Assembly (NCBI GenBank): GCA_907163375.1
Contig: CAJQUW010007833.1
Location: 1-64,000, forward strand
Source of the DNA: Prostheceraeus crozeri
Taxonomy: Eukaryota > Platyhelminthes > Polycladida > Euryleptidae
Length of the DNA stretch: 64,000 bases
Direction of reading: 5' to 3'
Shown here: piece by piece, positions 49,901 to 59,269 of the stretch
How positions within the stretch are numbered: position 1 is the first letter of the stretch
How the letters are laid out: each line of letters opens with the position of its first letter
Made by a program: the position numbers and the translations under genes
The notes under the pieces: model-generated
What the model saw: the letters and a program-made list of their open reading frames with translations, nothing else
Database searches by the model: none
Told to the model about the DNA's origin: nothing

Positions 49901-52900
49901 GGATCATGTCTAGATATGTCTTCAATCTTGGTGTATGGGCACCTAATGAGCCGACGATTATCGGCACGACTTTGGCATCTGTGTTCCACAGCTTCTTTAT
50001 TTCTAACTTCAGATCTTGGTACTTTGTAATCTTTTCTTTCTCCTTTTCTTGTATATTTCGGTCATCAGGAACTGCGATCTCTATAATGAGCGTCTTCTTC
50101 TGGGTCTCATCTACCACTATGATGTCCGGTCTTCTTGCTTGAATGTAGTGATCCGTGCGTATCTTAGTGTCGTTTGTCTCTATCACTGTTTCAGGCTCAT
50201 GTTTCCAATATTGTTCCTCAACTCTGATTCCTTTCTCCTTGCAAATTGCTCTGTGAATCGATCTAGCAACGTCATTGTGTCTGCGAAGATACTCCGTTCC
50301 TGCTAGTTTCGAGCAACCGTTTAGGATATGAGAGACCGTTTCATCTCCTGCTTTGCATAGTCTGCATTTGGGATCAGTACTTGTTTACTTGTATTTATTA
50401 ATATTATTATTTAACCTAAAATTATTCCCCGACAAAGAAGTTGGTGATAGAATATTTTGTTCTGATCATTAGTTGGTCTGTCACAGATAAACAAAGTATA
50501 TTTATTTCAGTGGTCTAAGCGAAGAGCACTGAGTATGACAATGTTATGACTGTAGGTGCGAGCTGTGACATCTTCGGGCATCTTTTTATTGCTGCTGCAT
50601 AATGAGATTTCGCGGAATGTAGAATGGAGCACTACAAAGTACAATTGGGTTGAATTGTTTTCTTTGACTTCCGTAAATCCACCAGTGGCGAATCAGACAC
50701 CCTTGGATTTCCTCCGAGAACAAACAGCGACTGTGCTCGTTTTTATAGATTGAGTTCTCTAAAGTAAATAAAAAGGCATTGCTTCTTACTAGTTATTTGA
50801 CTATGCAGCCGAAATGGCGTTTCATACGTTCAGTTATAATGCATTCGGAAAGTTGGAAACAGAATGAATGAATAGTCCACGTGACCTTAAACAATGAAAA
50901 CATGACATGTTATCTACGGTTATAACTGTATTTGCGGAAGTAAATACATAGGCAGGACAGGGAGAAGATTATCTGATCGCATTCGGGAGCACTTACCTAT
51001 ATGGTCGAAGAAGCAGCCTCCGAGTGCGATAGCAAGACATCTACAGGAATGTTATGCCGCTTATGACGACGCTCAGAATTCTTTCAGAGTTCTCTTAAGA
51101 TGCACAACCAGCACTCTTTGAAGGTAATTGAAGCGCTGACCATTCATTCTACCTGACAAGCCGGACATTAGCGTACAGAAGGAGACTTTACTATCATTGA
51201 TTTTGCCGTGGTAACTTCATCTCTTTTTCATATTTGGTCATCATTATCATGTTACTCACTTCTTGGCCTTCCAGTATTATATAGTTTACGTATAAATTGT
51301 TCCAGATTCATATCTTCTCTTCACAGAATTAGATTGTTTAATCGTATCACTTTGCTAGAAGTGCAAACTGATTCAAACAGATAGCACATGCAGGAACTTA
51401 ATAAGTGGGCAAAAAGAAATTTTTAATACCTTGCAGAGATAGGAAAAATAGTCGTGCGTCGCTTGCGGATTGCTGTGAATTCCTTCAAAATGCTCCGATC
51501 GCCACGACTCCTTCAGATTCGGAAATTCAGATAATTGCGCAAAAGTCTTCTCGATAATGTTGGGCCCTCCGATCATTTTAAAAAAGCTAGGAGGCGCATG
51601 AAAAAACGTTCACAAACTTCTCTGTAGAACTTGATATCGTGTGTGTCTCTTTGCTGTGTGATCCGGTTGATAACAGTCACTGAAACTTCGCACAATTTGG
51701 CGTGCTTAATGTTGAACTGGCTGATTATTGTTCGATTGCTATGGTATTTAGTCAGGAGATTGTGCCATTTCATTTACGTTACATGTTCCAATGCTTCCCT
51801 TCTAGTCAAACGGAAGAAGAGACGACCTGTCTAATTCTGTGCTTCTCTTAGCTTCAATATCTGTTGTACCGTCCAATTTCATTGTATCAAATAACATCGT
51901 TCACTTCTTGTTCACTAAATTTCATTCCTGTGTACGGCACCGACTGAGAGCATGTGAAATATATCTGCCACTAATTCATCTTGCGATTTTTCTGTATAAA
52001 ATTATTCCGGGACATCAATGTTTCGAAAACATAACAATTAAATTAAGTTGTCAGCACTATGTCGCAACCTGTCATTGATTCGCAAAAAAGCAATTGAGGC
52101 GAACTTTATAAAATCTGAGAGTAATCAATTGTTTTCACATTTATTTCAGTGACAATCAATCGAATGCAAATTGCATCACGTCATTTTTATCCATTAGAAA
52201 TGAAGATTCCGATGTGTTTTGAATGAGATAGGGATGCAGTTTGATAACTGACTTTAATGCCGCTTCATGAGAAGGCTTTTCATGCGACAAAATTGTTTAC
52301 TCTGGATATTGGATGAATCGCTTGAGCTTCGTAATTTGATGTTCTATTTCTCAACAGGATTTACTACGATTGAAGGAGCTATCACCGATGTTCGGGATAA
52401 CATCAATTCCACAGCTGAGCAAGCAAAGGTACGTTTCCGTTGTGATTGTGAGCGTCGACAATGAATTTCCTGATGTATTCTTATGCACTCATTCATTAAT
52501 CTGATTTATGCTACCAGAAGTCACTATTACATGTAATTAGAACTTCAAGTATTTCAGATCTTCAGGCCTTAGTTTTCCAAATTTTCAAGAATTGTGTCAA
52601 ATATCTTCTTGCGATGATGATAAACCGCGGTATCTGTGAATACAATGGTGTGCGCATGTTTTATTGGCTCTCATCTACATTTGAAACTTTTGCAAGTATT
52701 TTGTGAACGAAAAGATGCAATGTTAATGCATCTCTTTTTTAATGCTACCATGATAAATAGAATTCTTAACTATGCATACTACTAAAATAGTCTGTATTTC
52801 ATTAGCAAGTAGCGTGACAGTCCGATATTATTCTAGAAAAGCTTTTCAGGCGGGACAAAAAGCACGAAAACATGAAAACATAATGATGTCTCTATATAAT

Positions 52901-55900
52901 AACATCATATCTTTATAATATAAGACTATAACTAACACCTCCGCATCATCATAGCAAAATCGCATGACCTGCGGCGAAATAAATTGTAAAGAAGTCTAGG
53001 AGCTATGAGGCGAAAGCTATCAAAGGTAATCTTTTCCCTTACTGCTCAGTATTGAAGAGAAAACATGGAAATATCCTTTTAATGTGGAATTTGTTGAACT
53101 CTCACCTAAGAAGGTCGATCTCTAAATGAAAGTATGCGTATTAATAAAATTATGACTTCTAGAAATTGTTCTCGACATAAAATTGATTATCAGAGCTGAT
53201 TTTGTTACAAGAGCCCAACTTATTAGTTCACGAAGATTTATTTATCTGTCTCTTGTTCCAATTTTATTCTTGCCCAAAAGTGTAGTCTCTGCGTTAACAG
53301 GCCGCATTATTCATGAAATTTTCTAACAATATTAGGCCTAATTGCTTCAGTTTACTAGAAGTAAAGACTAATTCAAAACTATAGTGCATGCTGGAACTTA
53401 CTAAGCGAGCAAAAAGGAATTCCGAATACCCCACAGAGATAGGAAGAACGGTCGAGCGTCGCTTGAGGATTGCTGTAAATTCCCTCAAAATGCTTCGATT
53501 GCCACGATTCCTTCAGATTCGAAGAATTCAGATCATTGCGCACAAGTTTTCTCGATCATATTGGTCCGTCAGATTCTTTGTTTAGAAGTTGACAGGCGTG
53601 AGAAAGTCAGTTCACTCCATCTCTTCGTAGGGATTTATCATTGAATGGTTGTGACAGCCGCGAAGTGTGACCGAACGAAGAACTTGATGTGTATGACACG
53701 CACGCCACTGGCTGCTGTCTGAGGCTCACTGTTTATTCAGTGACGACTTATTGTTGTGGGTGCCACTTCATTATCGCATGCGACGTAATGAATCTGCCCT
53801 TCCGGGAAACGACCACGGAGGAACGAGCAGTCGAATTCTGTGGATTATTCCGAACGAATGCGATCCGACATATTTTCAAAATCTGAATCGGATCTGACAT
53901 TCATATAATCCAACGAATCAGAAAGAATTTTCCCAGCACGCCCAGTCTACATCGTACATGATGTGTTCTTCCCACTTCTGATTAATTGCTCATGCTTTGT
54001 ATGTCTCTAACTGAACAATATTGGGGATATCATTTTTGGTATATTTTTCCTCATCTCAAGAATATCACGAGATATGCAAGCTAGACCCTTGTTGGCTGCT
54101 CCTAATGTTGAAATTTAGGCAACTGTTGTTTAGATTAAGGATGCTTGAAAGTAATATGTTTAGGAGGTAAAACAAGGATAGGAATAATAATAAAGTATAA
54201 CTGTCAATAGAAATAGCAATGCACACGTTGAAAATGACATCAGCTAATTTTCTCGTCCGTAAATGAATACATATTCTTCTATAGCATGGTTTTATAATTC
54301 ACCTGAGACTTCGTAACTAAATAGATGTTGTTTGTAATCAAATTATTGACATAAATTTAACAAAATGCTCTTTGGAATGAAGCGAGCAATCTACTCACTT
54401 TTTTGTGAATATACATGCACAAGCTATTTAATAGATCTAATCAGGTTATATCTCAGAATTAGATTTATCTGTGCGCGCGGTTTCGGTTTCTAGAATGGAG
54501 GTATCGCATGTGTCGTTAACATCGAAATGGAAAATCACAGAATTAGACAACTTGCTCCTTTAGTGTTTCTCGAATGGATAATATCGCCTGCTATTGGAAA
54601 TGGCAGACACCGTCTCAAACAAGAAGCTTTTGGACACCAGAGCCAGTGAGTGAGTGGCATGCATGTTGTGACATCACTTCGTACACACCAAAACACACAT
54701 CACTGTCTAGCTGCATTCAGTGTATGCAGTGATGAATGGATGAATGCTGAGGAGAGGATGGTGAAATCATCAAGTGAAATATTTCTCGTACGCCTGCTAC
54801 TTTCTTTAATAATGATCGGAAGGGCCAACATTATGGAGAAAACTTGTGCACAATGATATGAATTCTTCGAATCTGAAGGAATTGTGGCAATTGAAGCACT
54901 TTGCTGGAACTCAAATTAATCCGCAAGCGACGCACGACCTTTTTTCCTATTTCTGTAAGGTATCAGGAATTCCTTTTTGCCTACTTACTCGGAATGTTTC
55001 TTAATTGAAGATTATTCTGCTCTGAAGCAAACGATGCTACGGAGCAGATTTACTCCTCAGGAGCAAATGACGGTTTCTGAATTGAAGATTAGCTGTGGAT
55101 TATTTTTGCTCCAGAGCTATTTCAACATACGTAATGATGATGCTTTCGCAATAATGACTGACGTAATTGAATTACGCTGACCTATAGAAATTAGGGAATT
55201 CCAATTCCAATCTTAGTTTCTAGACGAAATCTACAAATACGCAGACACTAGTGTTAGAGAGCAGTGCAAATCAATGATTATGTTACGTAATTTCGCTTGA
55301 TAGATAACCGCTACTTAATAAGAGCTCTATAAAATGACCCTTGGGTGGTTGTGATGCCAAGCAATCGTTTAGTTGACTGAAGAAATAATATATCTTAATG
55401 ATATAATGAAAGGAATCAGTGAACCAATAGAATATATATAATGGGCGCTAGAACGTTTTGATAGTCAATAATCCACAGCTTAAACCCTGCCTCCACTGAG
55501 GATTATTAATGAATAGGTGAGGAGTACAATTTGCTCCGAAGCAAATGACCATTTAACCCACACCTCAACATAGAAACGACAATTTGCTCCGGAGCAATAA
55601 TTTTGCACTGTAGATTATCTGATTTTCAATAATCCTCAACTCAGAAACGCATTTTCGTAGCTCCGGAGTAAAATCTGCTCCGGAGCTACGATAATCCGCA
55701 ATTCAGAAATTACGTTCTGAATTACAGCACTTAGTTCCACCATGTGCGATCGTTTTGAATTAGTCTTCACTTCTAGTAAAATGAAGGAGTTAAACAATCC
55801 AATTCTGTGGGATAGTAATCTCACTGCATGTAGTAATTAAATGTGAAATTCACTGTCTTTGGTGCCAGTTGCATTGTAGGTTTTCACTTAGTGACCACCT

Positions 55901-56366
55901 GGCATCCGCACTGTGGTTGGGAATCACTGATTGATATGCTGATTTGGTGCTATAGTGTTCCTATTTTCAGCAATTTATTTCAACAAGATCGTGTGTGATT
56001 GCCCTTTTTCACGTAGGATCTACAGGAAGTATGGCAGCCAAAGAGACATGTGAAGTTGAATATGAGAGGCTACAGATATTTCTATGCCTCCCACGGGTGC
56101 TTTGTTACTATCCTCAAAGACGGAAATCCAATGATTTCTCGCATCAAAAGCACTCAGACGCCCGACGTCCTATTTTCTCTTCAGATATCAATACTAATGG
56201 TTTTCTCCCGAAGTCAACTAATATCTTTGTCTGCTTAATAAGTGACATAGGACTTGAACTTTCCCATCTCCAATTTCAGACGGTGAATCCGGAGTTATTT
56301 TCCCAACTGATCGCTTTCTCTGCCAAACTATCGGCTCTGATAATCGGGGATGAGCCGTTTGAATTG
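40726..56366 (+). CDS. ZPR1: ZPR1 zinc-finger protein, first four coding exons (3' end outside window)
   Basis: ZPR1 proteins carry two C4 zinc fingers, each followed by an A/B domain. They bind eEF1A and receptor tyrosine kinase tails and support cell growth and snRNP/SMN localisation. Here exons 40726-40968, 41796-41895, 52358-52428 and 56280-56366 join in frame (phases 0, 1, 0, 0) to 166 codons. They cover the first finger (SLCVNCEEQGETRLLLTKIP, CSECG), then DQGVRY, VRVPHIDSVFPF, TTIEGAITDV and PFEL, just where the family continues with I(I/L)DDPSGNSF. That continuation was not found before 64000. Introns are 827, 10462, 3851 and more than 7634 bp. ATG at 40726 directly follows a splice-acceptor-like TTTTTTCAG, so a 5' UTR intron, trans-splicing, or an earlier coding exon are all possible. 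The family is usually about 450-500 residues, so roughly a third is seen. Confidence 0.9.
41456..41581 (+). repeat. Two direct 41-bp repeats in ZPR1 intron 1
   Basis: 41456-41496 and 41541-41581 both read ACCAGTCA..TGTTGATA..CG.T..ATACGAG.TAA.TCGG and differ at 7 of 41 positions, nearly all transitions. 44 bp separate them. Confidence 0.65.
41796..41895 (+). CDS. ZPR1: ZPR1 exon 2 of those seen: start of the A/B domain
   Basis: Acceptor TTCATTCCAG, donor GTAAGT at 41896. Reads IKRPADLQRHVVIHEGAEVR then VPHIDSVFPFSEG plus one base. It aligns with the ALEDMNREVVKTDSAxxRIPELDFEIP part of vertebrate ZPR1. Confidence 0.88.
41900..43029. other. ZPR1 intron 2, unannotated left part
   Basis: Intronic sequence with short frames on both strands and no recognisable domain. 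Confidence 0.5.
43030..45185 (-). mobile_element. RTE-like LINE, 5'-truncated, antisense in ZPR1 intron 2
   Basis: A non-LTR retrotransposon running leftward. Its 5' end is cut just before the sequence coding QQWWWNEEVRKVTKEKR, so the endonuclease is missing. The RT and C-terminal domain are present, followed by a short 3' UTR with a CCCATTTATATGGG hairpin (near 43064-43078) and an A-rich AAAATAGAAAATAAAA end near 43030. The copy is little decayed and so fairly young. No target duplication was identified. Confidence 0.75.
43223..45185 (-). pseudogene. RTE-like reverse transcriptase ORF
   Basis: Reading leftward: WWWNEEVRKV, KEKRTAWKEVE, KTGKATGKDEITTEML, PKDWRLGLIVPIWKGKG, KYRGITIL, QQGFRKGRSTSDGMF, FVDLEKAYDSVPR (catalytic D), RQRSALSPFLFIL (normally RQG), IMYADDLAVI (catalytic DD), FKYLG, WLRRLCGV. 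An in-frame TGA lies after KLVDR at 43523, and the same frame continues KLAEMRLEVG ... LAGHVARM ... RRRGRPRIRW ... DCVKRD to 43223, the normal C-terminus. The TGA most simply derives from CGA by a C-to-T change. Apart from that stop and the RQR change the RT is well kept. The enzyme would copy the element RNA at a nicked target. Confidence 0.8.
45186..45993. other. Intron spacer with a hAT-like end remnant
   Basis: No gene recognised. Near 45318-45345 the minus strand reads GCAGGCACGCCGGAACCGGG GGCGCATGCCC, similar in style to the hAT-like terminus at 2401. No partner end was found. The right part may be the 5' UTR of the LINE that begins at 45994. Confidence 0.4.
45994..46721 (+). pseudogene. 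LINE ORF1 (RNA-binding, coiled coil)
   Basis: Starts MPTTTPTSRTTRANSHADLT. A coiled-coil part follows (residues about 50-85, DHIASLTDRITKLENDYNKL), then the RRM-like region (RRLNVIVKGLPEVD ... DFVSSMRLGKR ... PKFSSCYINPDLT) and a C-terminal DVVIYRRKVVERQEIKGFHQ. There is one in-frame TAA near 46138 and one frame change near 46400. The order matches L1/CR1-type ORF1 proteins that coat the element RNA. ATG at 45994 is the only upstream start in this frame that precedes the coiled coil. Confidence 0.65.
46718..49058 (+). pseudogene. LINE ORF2 (endonuclease and RT) with internal deletion
   Basis: From ATG 46718: NIRSLIGKFDEL, ACITET followed by a TGA where W is expected, GGGVMLYV, IGLYIPPN, IGIMGDLNRF, and IGNSDHG (endonuclease). 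Then the linker IDQRWEAYRNREWDKYNQLK, then RT motifs SPRKSFGSDVIPT, PSLWKHAIISPIPKSTPPN, FRPISVLP, QHGFRSNHSTSTAV and IMSFDM. At about 48345 the sequence jumps within TCAAGTAT directly to KYADDAHVVIPLL in another frame. Compared with the LINE at 62.5-64 kb, about 80 residues are missing, including FDS...PQGS. After the join come LELNKKKSSIM, ILGVTFNNQLTW, one more stop near 48630, and the C-terminal RFQKRAHRLI and SNSFCPW. It cannot make an active RT. Confidence 0.8.
49200..49757 (+). mobile_element. 5'-truncated CR1-like LINE 3' end
   Basis: Decayed coding shows RIEYACPLFVGLPKTLSAKL and RRAFKIIKN, then in another frame RLFKKILINKTHLLYKYLPK RM. These match EYACPIFIHLPKRLERKI, YRAFKLIN and RLFRKLADNKNHILHKYVPK of the LINE at 62.3-64 kb, so this is the same family. 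It ends in an (ATT)n/T-rich tail at 49728-49757. Confidence 0.65.
49727..50385 (-). mobile_element. R2-type LINE C-terminus with restriction-like endonuclease
   Basis: Leftward frame from about 50385 to 49806, open throughout. It starts DPKCRLCKAGDETVSHILNG C, a CCHC-type zinc knuckle, then NDVARSIH, QYWKHEPETV, and RRPDIIVVD followed 11 residues later by IIEIAVPDD, a PD-(D/E)-type nuclease core. It then reads EKEKITKYQDLKLEIKKLWN and VVPIIVGSLGAHTPRL. This CCHC plus restriction-like-endonuclease order is the C-terminus of R2/NeSL/R4-type non-LTR elements. It ends with an A-rich tail (complement of 49727-49757). The RT part is absent, so the copy is 5'-truncated. The protein part that remains looks undamaged. 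Confidence 0.6.
50386..50908. other. ZPR1 intron 2 spacer
   Basis: No feature recognised between the R2-type fragment and the GIY-YIG fragment. Confidence 0.5.
50909..51214 (+). mobile_element. GIY-YIG endonuclease fragment, probably from a Penelope-like element
   Basis: Translation shows YNCICGSKYIGRTGRRLSDR IREHLPIW, followed by SAIARHLQECY and FRVLLRCTTSTL, and ends near KPDISVQKETLLSLILPW. The YIG core, the following R of GRTGRR and the EH pair are those of GIY-YIG nucleases. This version with SAI..HL and VIEAL..H..KP is the form found at the end of Penelope-like elements. No RT is attached. It is a broken relic. Confidence 0.6.
51349..51620 (-). repeat. Unnamed interspersed repeat, copy a
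   Basis: Aligns with 53340-53620: CACTTTGCTAGAAGTGCAAA against CAGTTTACTAGAAGTAAAGA; then the GGAACTTA..AAG.G.GCAAAAAG block; CAGAGATAGGAA; GCGTCGCTTG.GGATTGCTGT; CCTTCAGATTCG; and TTCTCGAT.AT.TTGG. The same segment appears inverted in the copy at 54.45 kb. Confidence 0.65.
51621..52357. other. ZPR1 intron 2, right end
   Basis: No feature recognised before the ZPR1 exon at 52358. Confidence 0.5.
52358..52428 (+). CDS. ZPR1: ZPR1 exon 3 of those seen
   Basis: Acceptor CTCAACAG, donor GTACGT at 52429. The first two bases complete an Arg codon with the last base of the previous exon; then FTTIEGAITDVRDNINSTAE QAK. It aligns with the (L/F)TT(V/L)EG motif of the family. Confidence 0.85.
53340..53620 (-). 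repeat. Unnamed interspersed repeat, copy b
   Basis: Same family and orientation as the copy at 51349-51620, with many shared blocks of 10-20 bp. Beyond 53620 the similarity to the other copies is lost. Lies in ZPR1 intron 3. Confidence 0.65.
54450..55015 (+). repeat. Unnamed interspersed repeat, copy c (longest)
   Basis: Opposite orientation to the other three copies. The left half matches the copy at 22.1-22.6 kb (CTATTGGAAATGGCA, ACACACCAAAAC, GTGTATGCA). The right half matches the copies at 51.35 and 53.34 kb (ATTATGGAGAAAACTT, GAATCTGAAGGAATTGTGGC, CCGCAAGCGACGCACGACC). No terminal repeats or target duplication were recognised. Confidence 0.6.
55020..55720. repeat. Foldback-like repeat rich in GCTCCGGAGC palindromes
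   Basis: A perfect inverted repeat, TCGTAGCTCCGGA at 55655-55667 and its complement at 55679-55691, forms a hairpin with an 11-base loop. The block 55620-55715 read on the minus strand parallels 55025-55115 on the plus strand (GGAGCAGATTT.ACTCC, GAGCAAATGACGGTTTCTGA against GAGCTACGAAAATGCGTTTC). TTTGCTCCGAAGCAAA and TTTGCTCCGGAGCAAT lie between. This suggests an element with long inverted ends. Confidence 0.5.
56280..56366 (+). CDS. ZPR1: ZPR1 exon 4 of those seen
   Basis: Acceptor CAATTTCAG, donor GTGAGT at 56367, 29 codons in phase 0. Reads TVNPELFSQLIAFSAKLSAL then IIGDEPFEL, aligning with the ATAERIDEFIVKLKELK...PFTL segment. The next exon should open with a DDPSGNSF-like motif. Confidence 0.82.
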
Positions 56367-57153
56367 GTGAGTTCAAGCTGCCTGCGATCATGTACTTGTC
56401 TATTTCTACTCGAATTTGATGGAGGGGTGTCCGCTACAAATTTGACCTCATAGATTTTGTATCTCCTGCCAGTATCGACCAATGTTACATTAGAAATTGA
56501 TTTGACGATGTGCACGAACAATACAATCAAATGTTGGATCAAAAATTTTTCCGCCATGATTCTCCCGGGATCCATTGCCTAAAAGGGAAATGCTCTTCAA
56601 TTGACGCATAAACTACTGTGGATAGAGAATGAATCAGATCAGTTTGCGATAAATCTTCAATTTCAGTCGCCTCAGATGATGAATTGTAGTGAATTAACCT
56701 TTATTGCAGTCATTGTGTGAAGCAAGTGACATCAAAATGAATGAGTCTTCGTCATGTAGCAGATTTTTCGGTATTTAAACATTTATGTCGGCATCGTCTG
56801 AACTCGGAAATTGATGCGCACATTGGCTCAATTTGCTTTTTAGATCGAGTGATTTTTGTGATTTTTTCTAATGATCTGATAAGACCATGATTGACAAAAG
56901 CTTCAAATCAATGAACGATAAATTTGCTTGTACCGGTATATTGTGTAAACAGGACTGTAACCTTGAAAACATTGAAAGACCTTAGCATCAAACCTTGAAA
57001 AATGAACAAAAATAATTGAAGCAATGTCTGACGTAAATTTGTAGACTGCAAATATGAAATTTTACATGAAATGTAAAATAAGTCACAAAGGAAAAAGTAA
57101 AAGTAACACGCGAACGTTTCTCCCGGCTCCTCAGAAGGGTAGACTGACACTAA
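56367..57153. other. ZPR1 intron 4, left end
   Basis: No exon resembling the ZPR1 continuation, and no repeat boundary recognised until the Harbinger-like end at 57154. Confidence 0.5.
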
Positions 57154-57214
57154 AGTCTCGTTTACACTAGGCCACTGAGTGTCGGGATAGTTGACTTGAA
57201 ATGAATATGAGCTA

Positions 57215-58475
57215 ACTAAGGTCAATGCAAGAAAATCTGCAGGTTGTGATGGGATACCTACCATCATTTGGTCAAAGCTTGCCTCGGCTTTGGCAAAACC
57301 TCTGTGTGCATTATTCAACCGTTGTATGTATGAAGCCGTGTGCATTATTCAACCGTTGTATGTATGAAGCCAACTTACCTGTTTTATGGAAATGTGCTGC
57401 CATTGTGCCTGTACCGAAATCGTCACCTCCTAAACTGAGCGATACACAACGATCTCCATTGTTCCCATTCCAGTCCGCATTCTTGAGAGTCATATTCTGA
57501 ACTATTACAAGACTATCCTTCTCAAAAATTTTGATAAATACCAGTTTGGATTTCGTTCAAAGAGTTTAACGTTGTGTGCTCTTCTAAAGATTGAAGACTT
57601 TTTGAGCAACAGGCTTCAATGCAGGGACACGACTGCTTTACATCTCCTTGCTGTTGACCTAACAAAGGGCTCTGATAGAATATCGCATAGTTTATTAGTG
57701 GAAAAGTTGATATGTATGAATATTAATAGCTATTTTGTCAGTTTTGTTTCACATTATTTATGTAAGAGATACCAAAGAGTACGCTGGAATAACAAATTCA
57801 GTTCTTTTCTCTCTGTAAAAAGTGCTGTTCCTCAGGGATCTGCGATTGGTCCCATACTTTTTGCATTATTTGTTGCAGACTTCTCTTTGGACAATGATGA
57901 TGCATGTTTAATTAAGTACGCAGATGATTTTACATTGTGTTGCTCTGTCTATAGGAACGCTGACTCTACTCTCATGCTGAATCATTATGACCAACTCATG
58001 GCTTGGTCTTCTATGAATAAAATGTCAATAAATGTTAATAAATGCAAGCAGATGTTTATTACTTTAAATCCGAATTTTGACTGTGAAAGATATCATCTGT
58101 CATCAATTGAGACTGTACATAGTTTAAGATTACTCGGTGTGATCATTGATAGCAGATTGACGTGGAGAGAACATGTATTGTTTATTGCAAAGAAAGCGTC
58201 GTCAAAGATTTATGTGATACGCCAGTTGAAAATTTTTTATTGGAGCGTTTACAAAATCGCTGTCATCGTATTATCTGCGAAAAATCTGATTGTAGCTGTG
58301 TAAGATTCGTTCCACTAAGTTATCGACGTATGATCCAGGGATACTCGTTCTTTTTGAAGATTGTTCATGATGAGGACCATCCTTAGCATCATTTGCTGCC
58401 TGAGAGGTTACGCTACTCAAACAGATTTTTGATTCCTCTGTGTGCCACAGCAATGAGAAGCAATAGCTATTTATA
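57215..58475 (+). pseudogene. CR1-like reverse transcriptase, broken
   Basis: RT motifs in order: CDGIPTIIW, LPVLWKCAAIVPVPKS, VDLTKGSDRISHSLL (catalytic D; F/Y usually precedes D), VPQGSAIGPILFALFVADF, IKYADDFTL (catalytic DD), NVNKCKQMFI, LLGVIIDSRLTWREHV. A frame change near 58230 then leads to LLERLQNRCHRII and YRRMIQGYSFFLKIVHDEDH, the C-terminus. A 34-bp tandem duplication at 57304-57371 shifts the frame in the N-terminal part. The longest clean piece is 57572-58303. No activity is expected. Confidence 0.75.
57304..57371 (+). repeat. 34-bp perfect tandem duplication inside the LINE RT
   Basis: 57304-57337 and 57338-57371 are identical (GTGTGCATTATTCAACCGTT ... GAAGCC). The length is not a multiple of three, so it breaks the frame. 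It arose after insertion of this copy, or in its parent. Confidence 0.9.
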
Positions 58476-58714
58476 ACTATGGCTAAGCTATTAAATGACG
58501 GATTTACTATGTGATGACCATCTTATATATTTCATATTGCACCATTTCCGACGACCTGCTGCTTATTTTTTGCTTTGTGATTAAAGTATGATTTTTTTCT
58601 TCTTAAGTTCTTGTATTGCTTTGTAAGTATATTTGTCTTTGTATATGACGACCCCACGATTTTCATTTGGGGTGTTTGAAATAAACGTCTTATTATTATT
58701 ATTATTATGATACG

Positions 58715-59249
58715 GATTCTTGCCACATAAAAGCACGCGCGCGACGCCCCTCGATACGCCATCGCAGTGGCCTGTCGCGCTGACGCGCTCTCCAAATGTA
58801 TTCATTGCCAACATAGAAACTAATAGTCAACGAGCATTTAAAGAATGATGGACATCATAGTCGCCAAAACAAAATAGCCCATTGACATTACAATTAGGCT
58901 ACTCGAATTATCATAACGTGAATATTCATGTAGTAATAGGCCTACATGTTTTACTACAACTCTTATTGCTTGAATGATGAAACAAGAGATTCTATGGTAG
59001 CACGTCATTGATATCTTTGAGATGGTTCAAATTCTATAAATATCAATTCAAACAGGCAATTCCCCATTGAGTTAATGTATTTACACAGATATGTGATTTG
59101 GCCTCTCATTGAACCAATGCTTAACACTAGATATTTCTACTACCCTACCCGCCAGAAGTTTGGCCTTCGGCCAACTGTCATCCAATGATTCTTGCCACAT
59201 AAAAGCACGCGCGCGACGCCCCTCGATACGCCATCGCAGTGACCTGTCG
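58715..59249 (+). repeat. Pair of 63-bp GC-rich direct repeats
   Basis: 58715-58777 and 59187-59249 are identical except for one base and start GATTCTTGCCACATAAAAGC. They are GC-rich (CGCGCGCGACGCCCCTCG) in AT-rich surroundings and 409 bp apart. The second is preceded by the hairpin TTGGCCTTCGGCCAA near 59160. The first starts just after the tail of the LINE. The class is unknown. Confidence 0.75.
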
Positions 59250-59269
59250 TAGGCATAGAAATTAACAAT

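Larger units (their letters stand above)
57215..58712 (+). mobile_element. 5'-truncated CR1-like LINE
   Basis: Begins inside the RT N-terminal part (KSAGCDGIPTIIWSKLASAL) and runs to a 3' UTR with AATAAA near 58680 and a (TTA)n tail to about 58710. It lies close inside the left end of the Harbinger-like element. Several stops and frame changes show moderate age. Confidence 0.75.

Noticed and set aside
54650-54856. 68-codon frame in the unnamed repeat, at first read as a gene because related copies share residues
   Set aside because: Frames are not maintained among the copies and shared residues follow from shared DNA.
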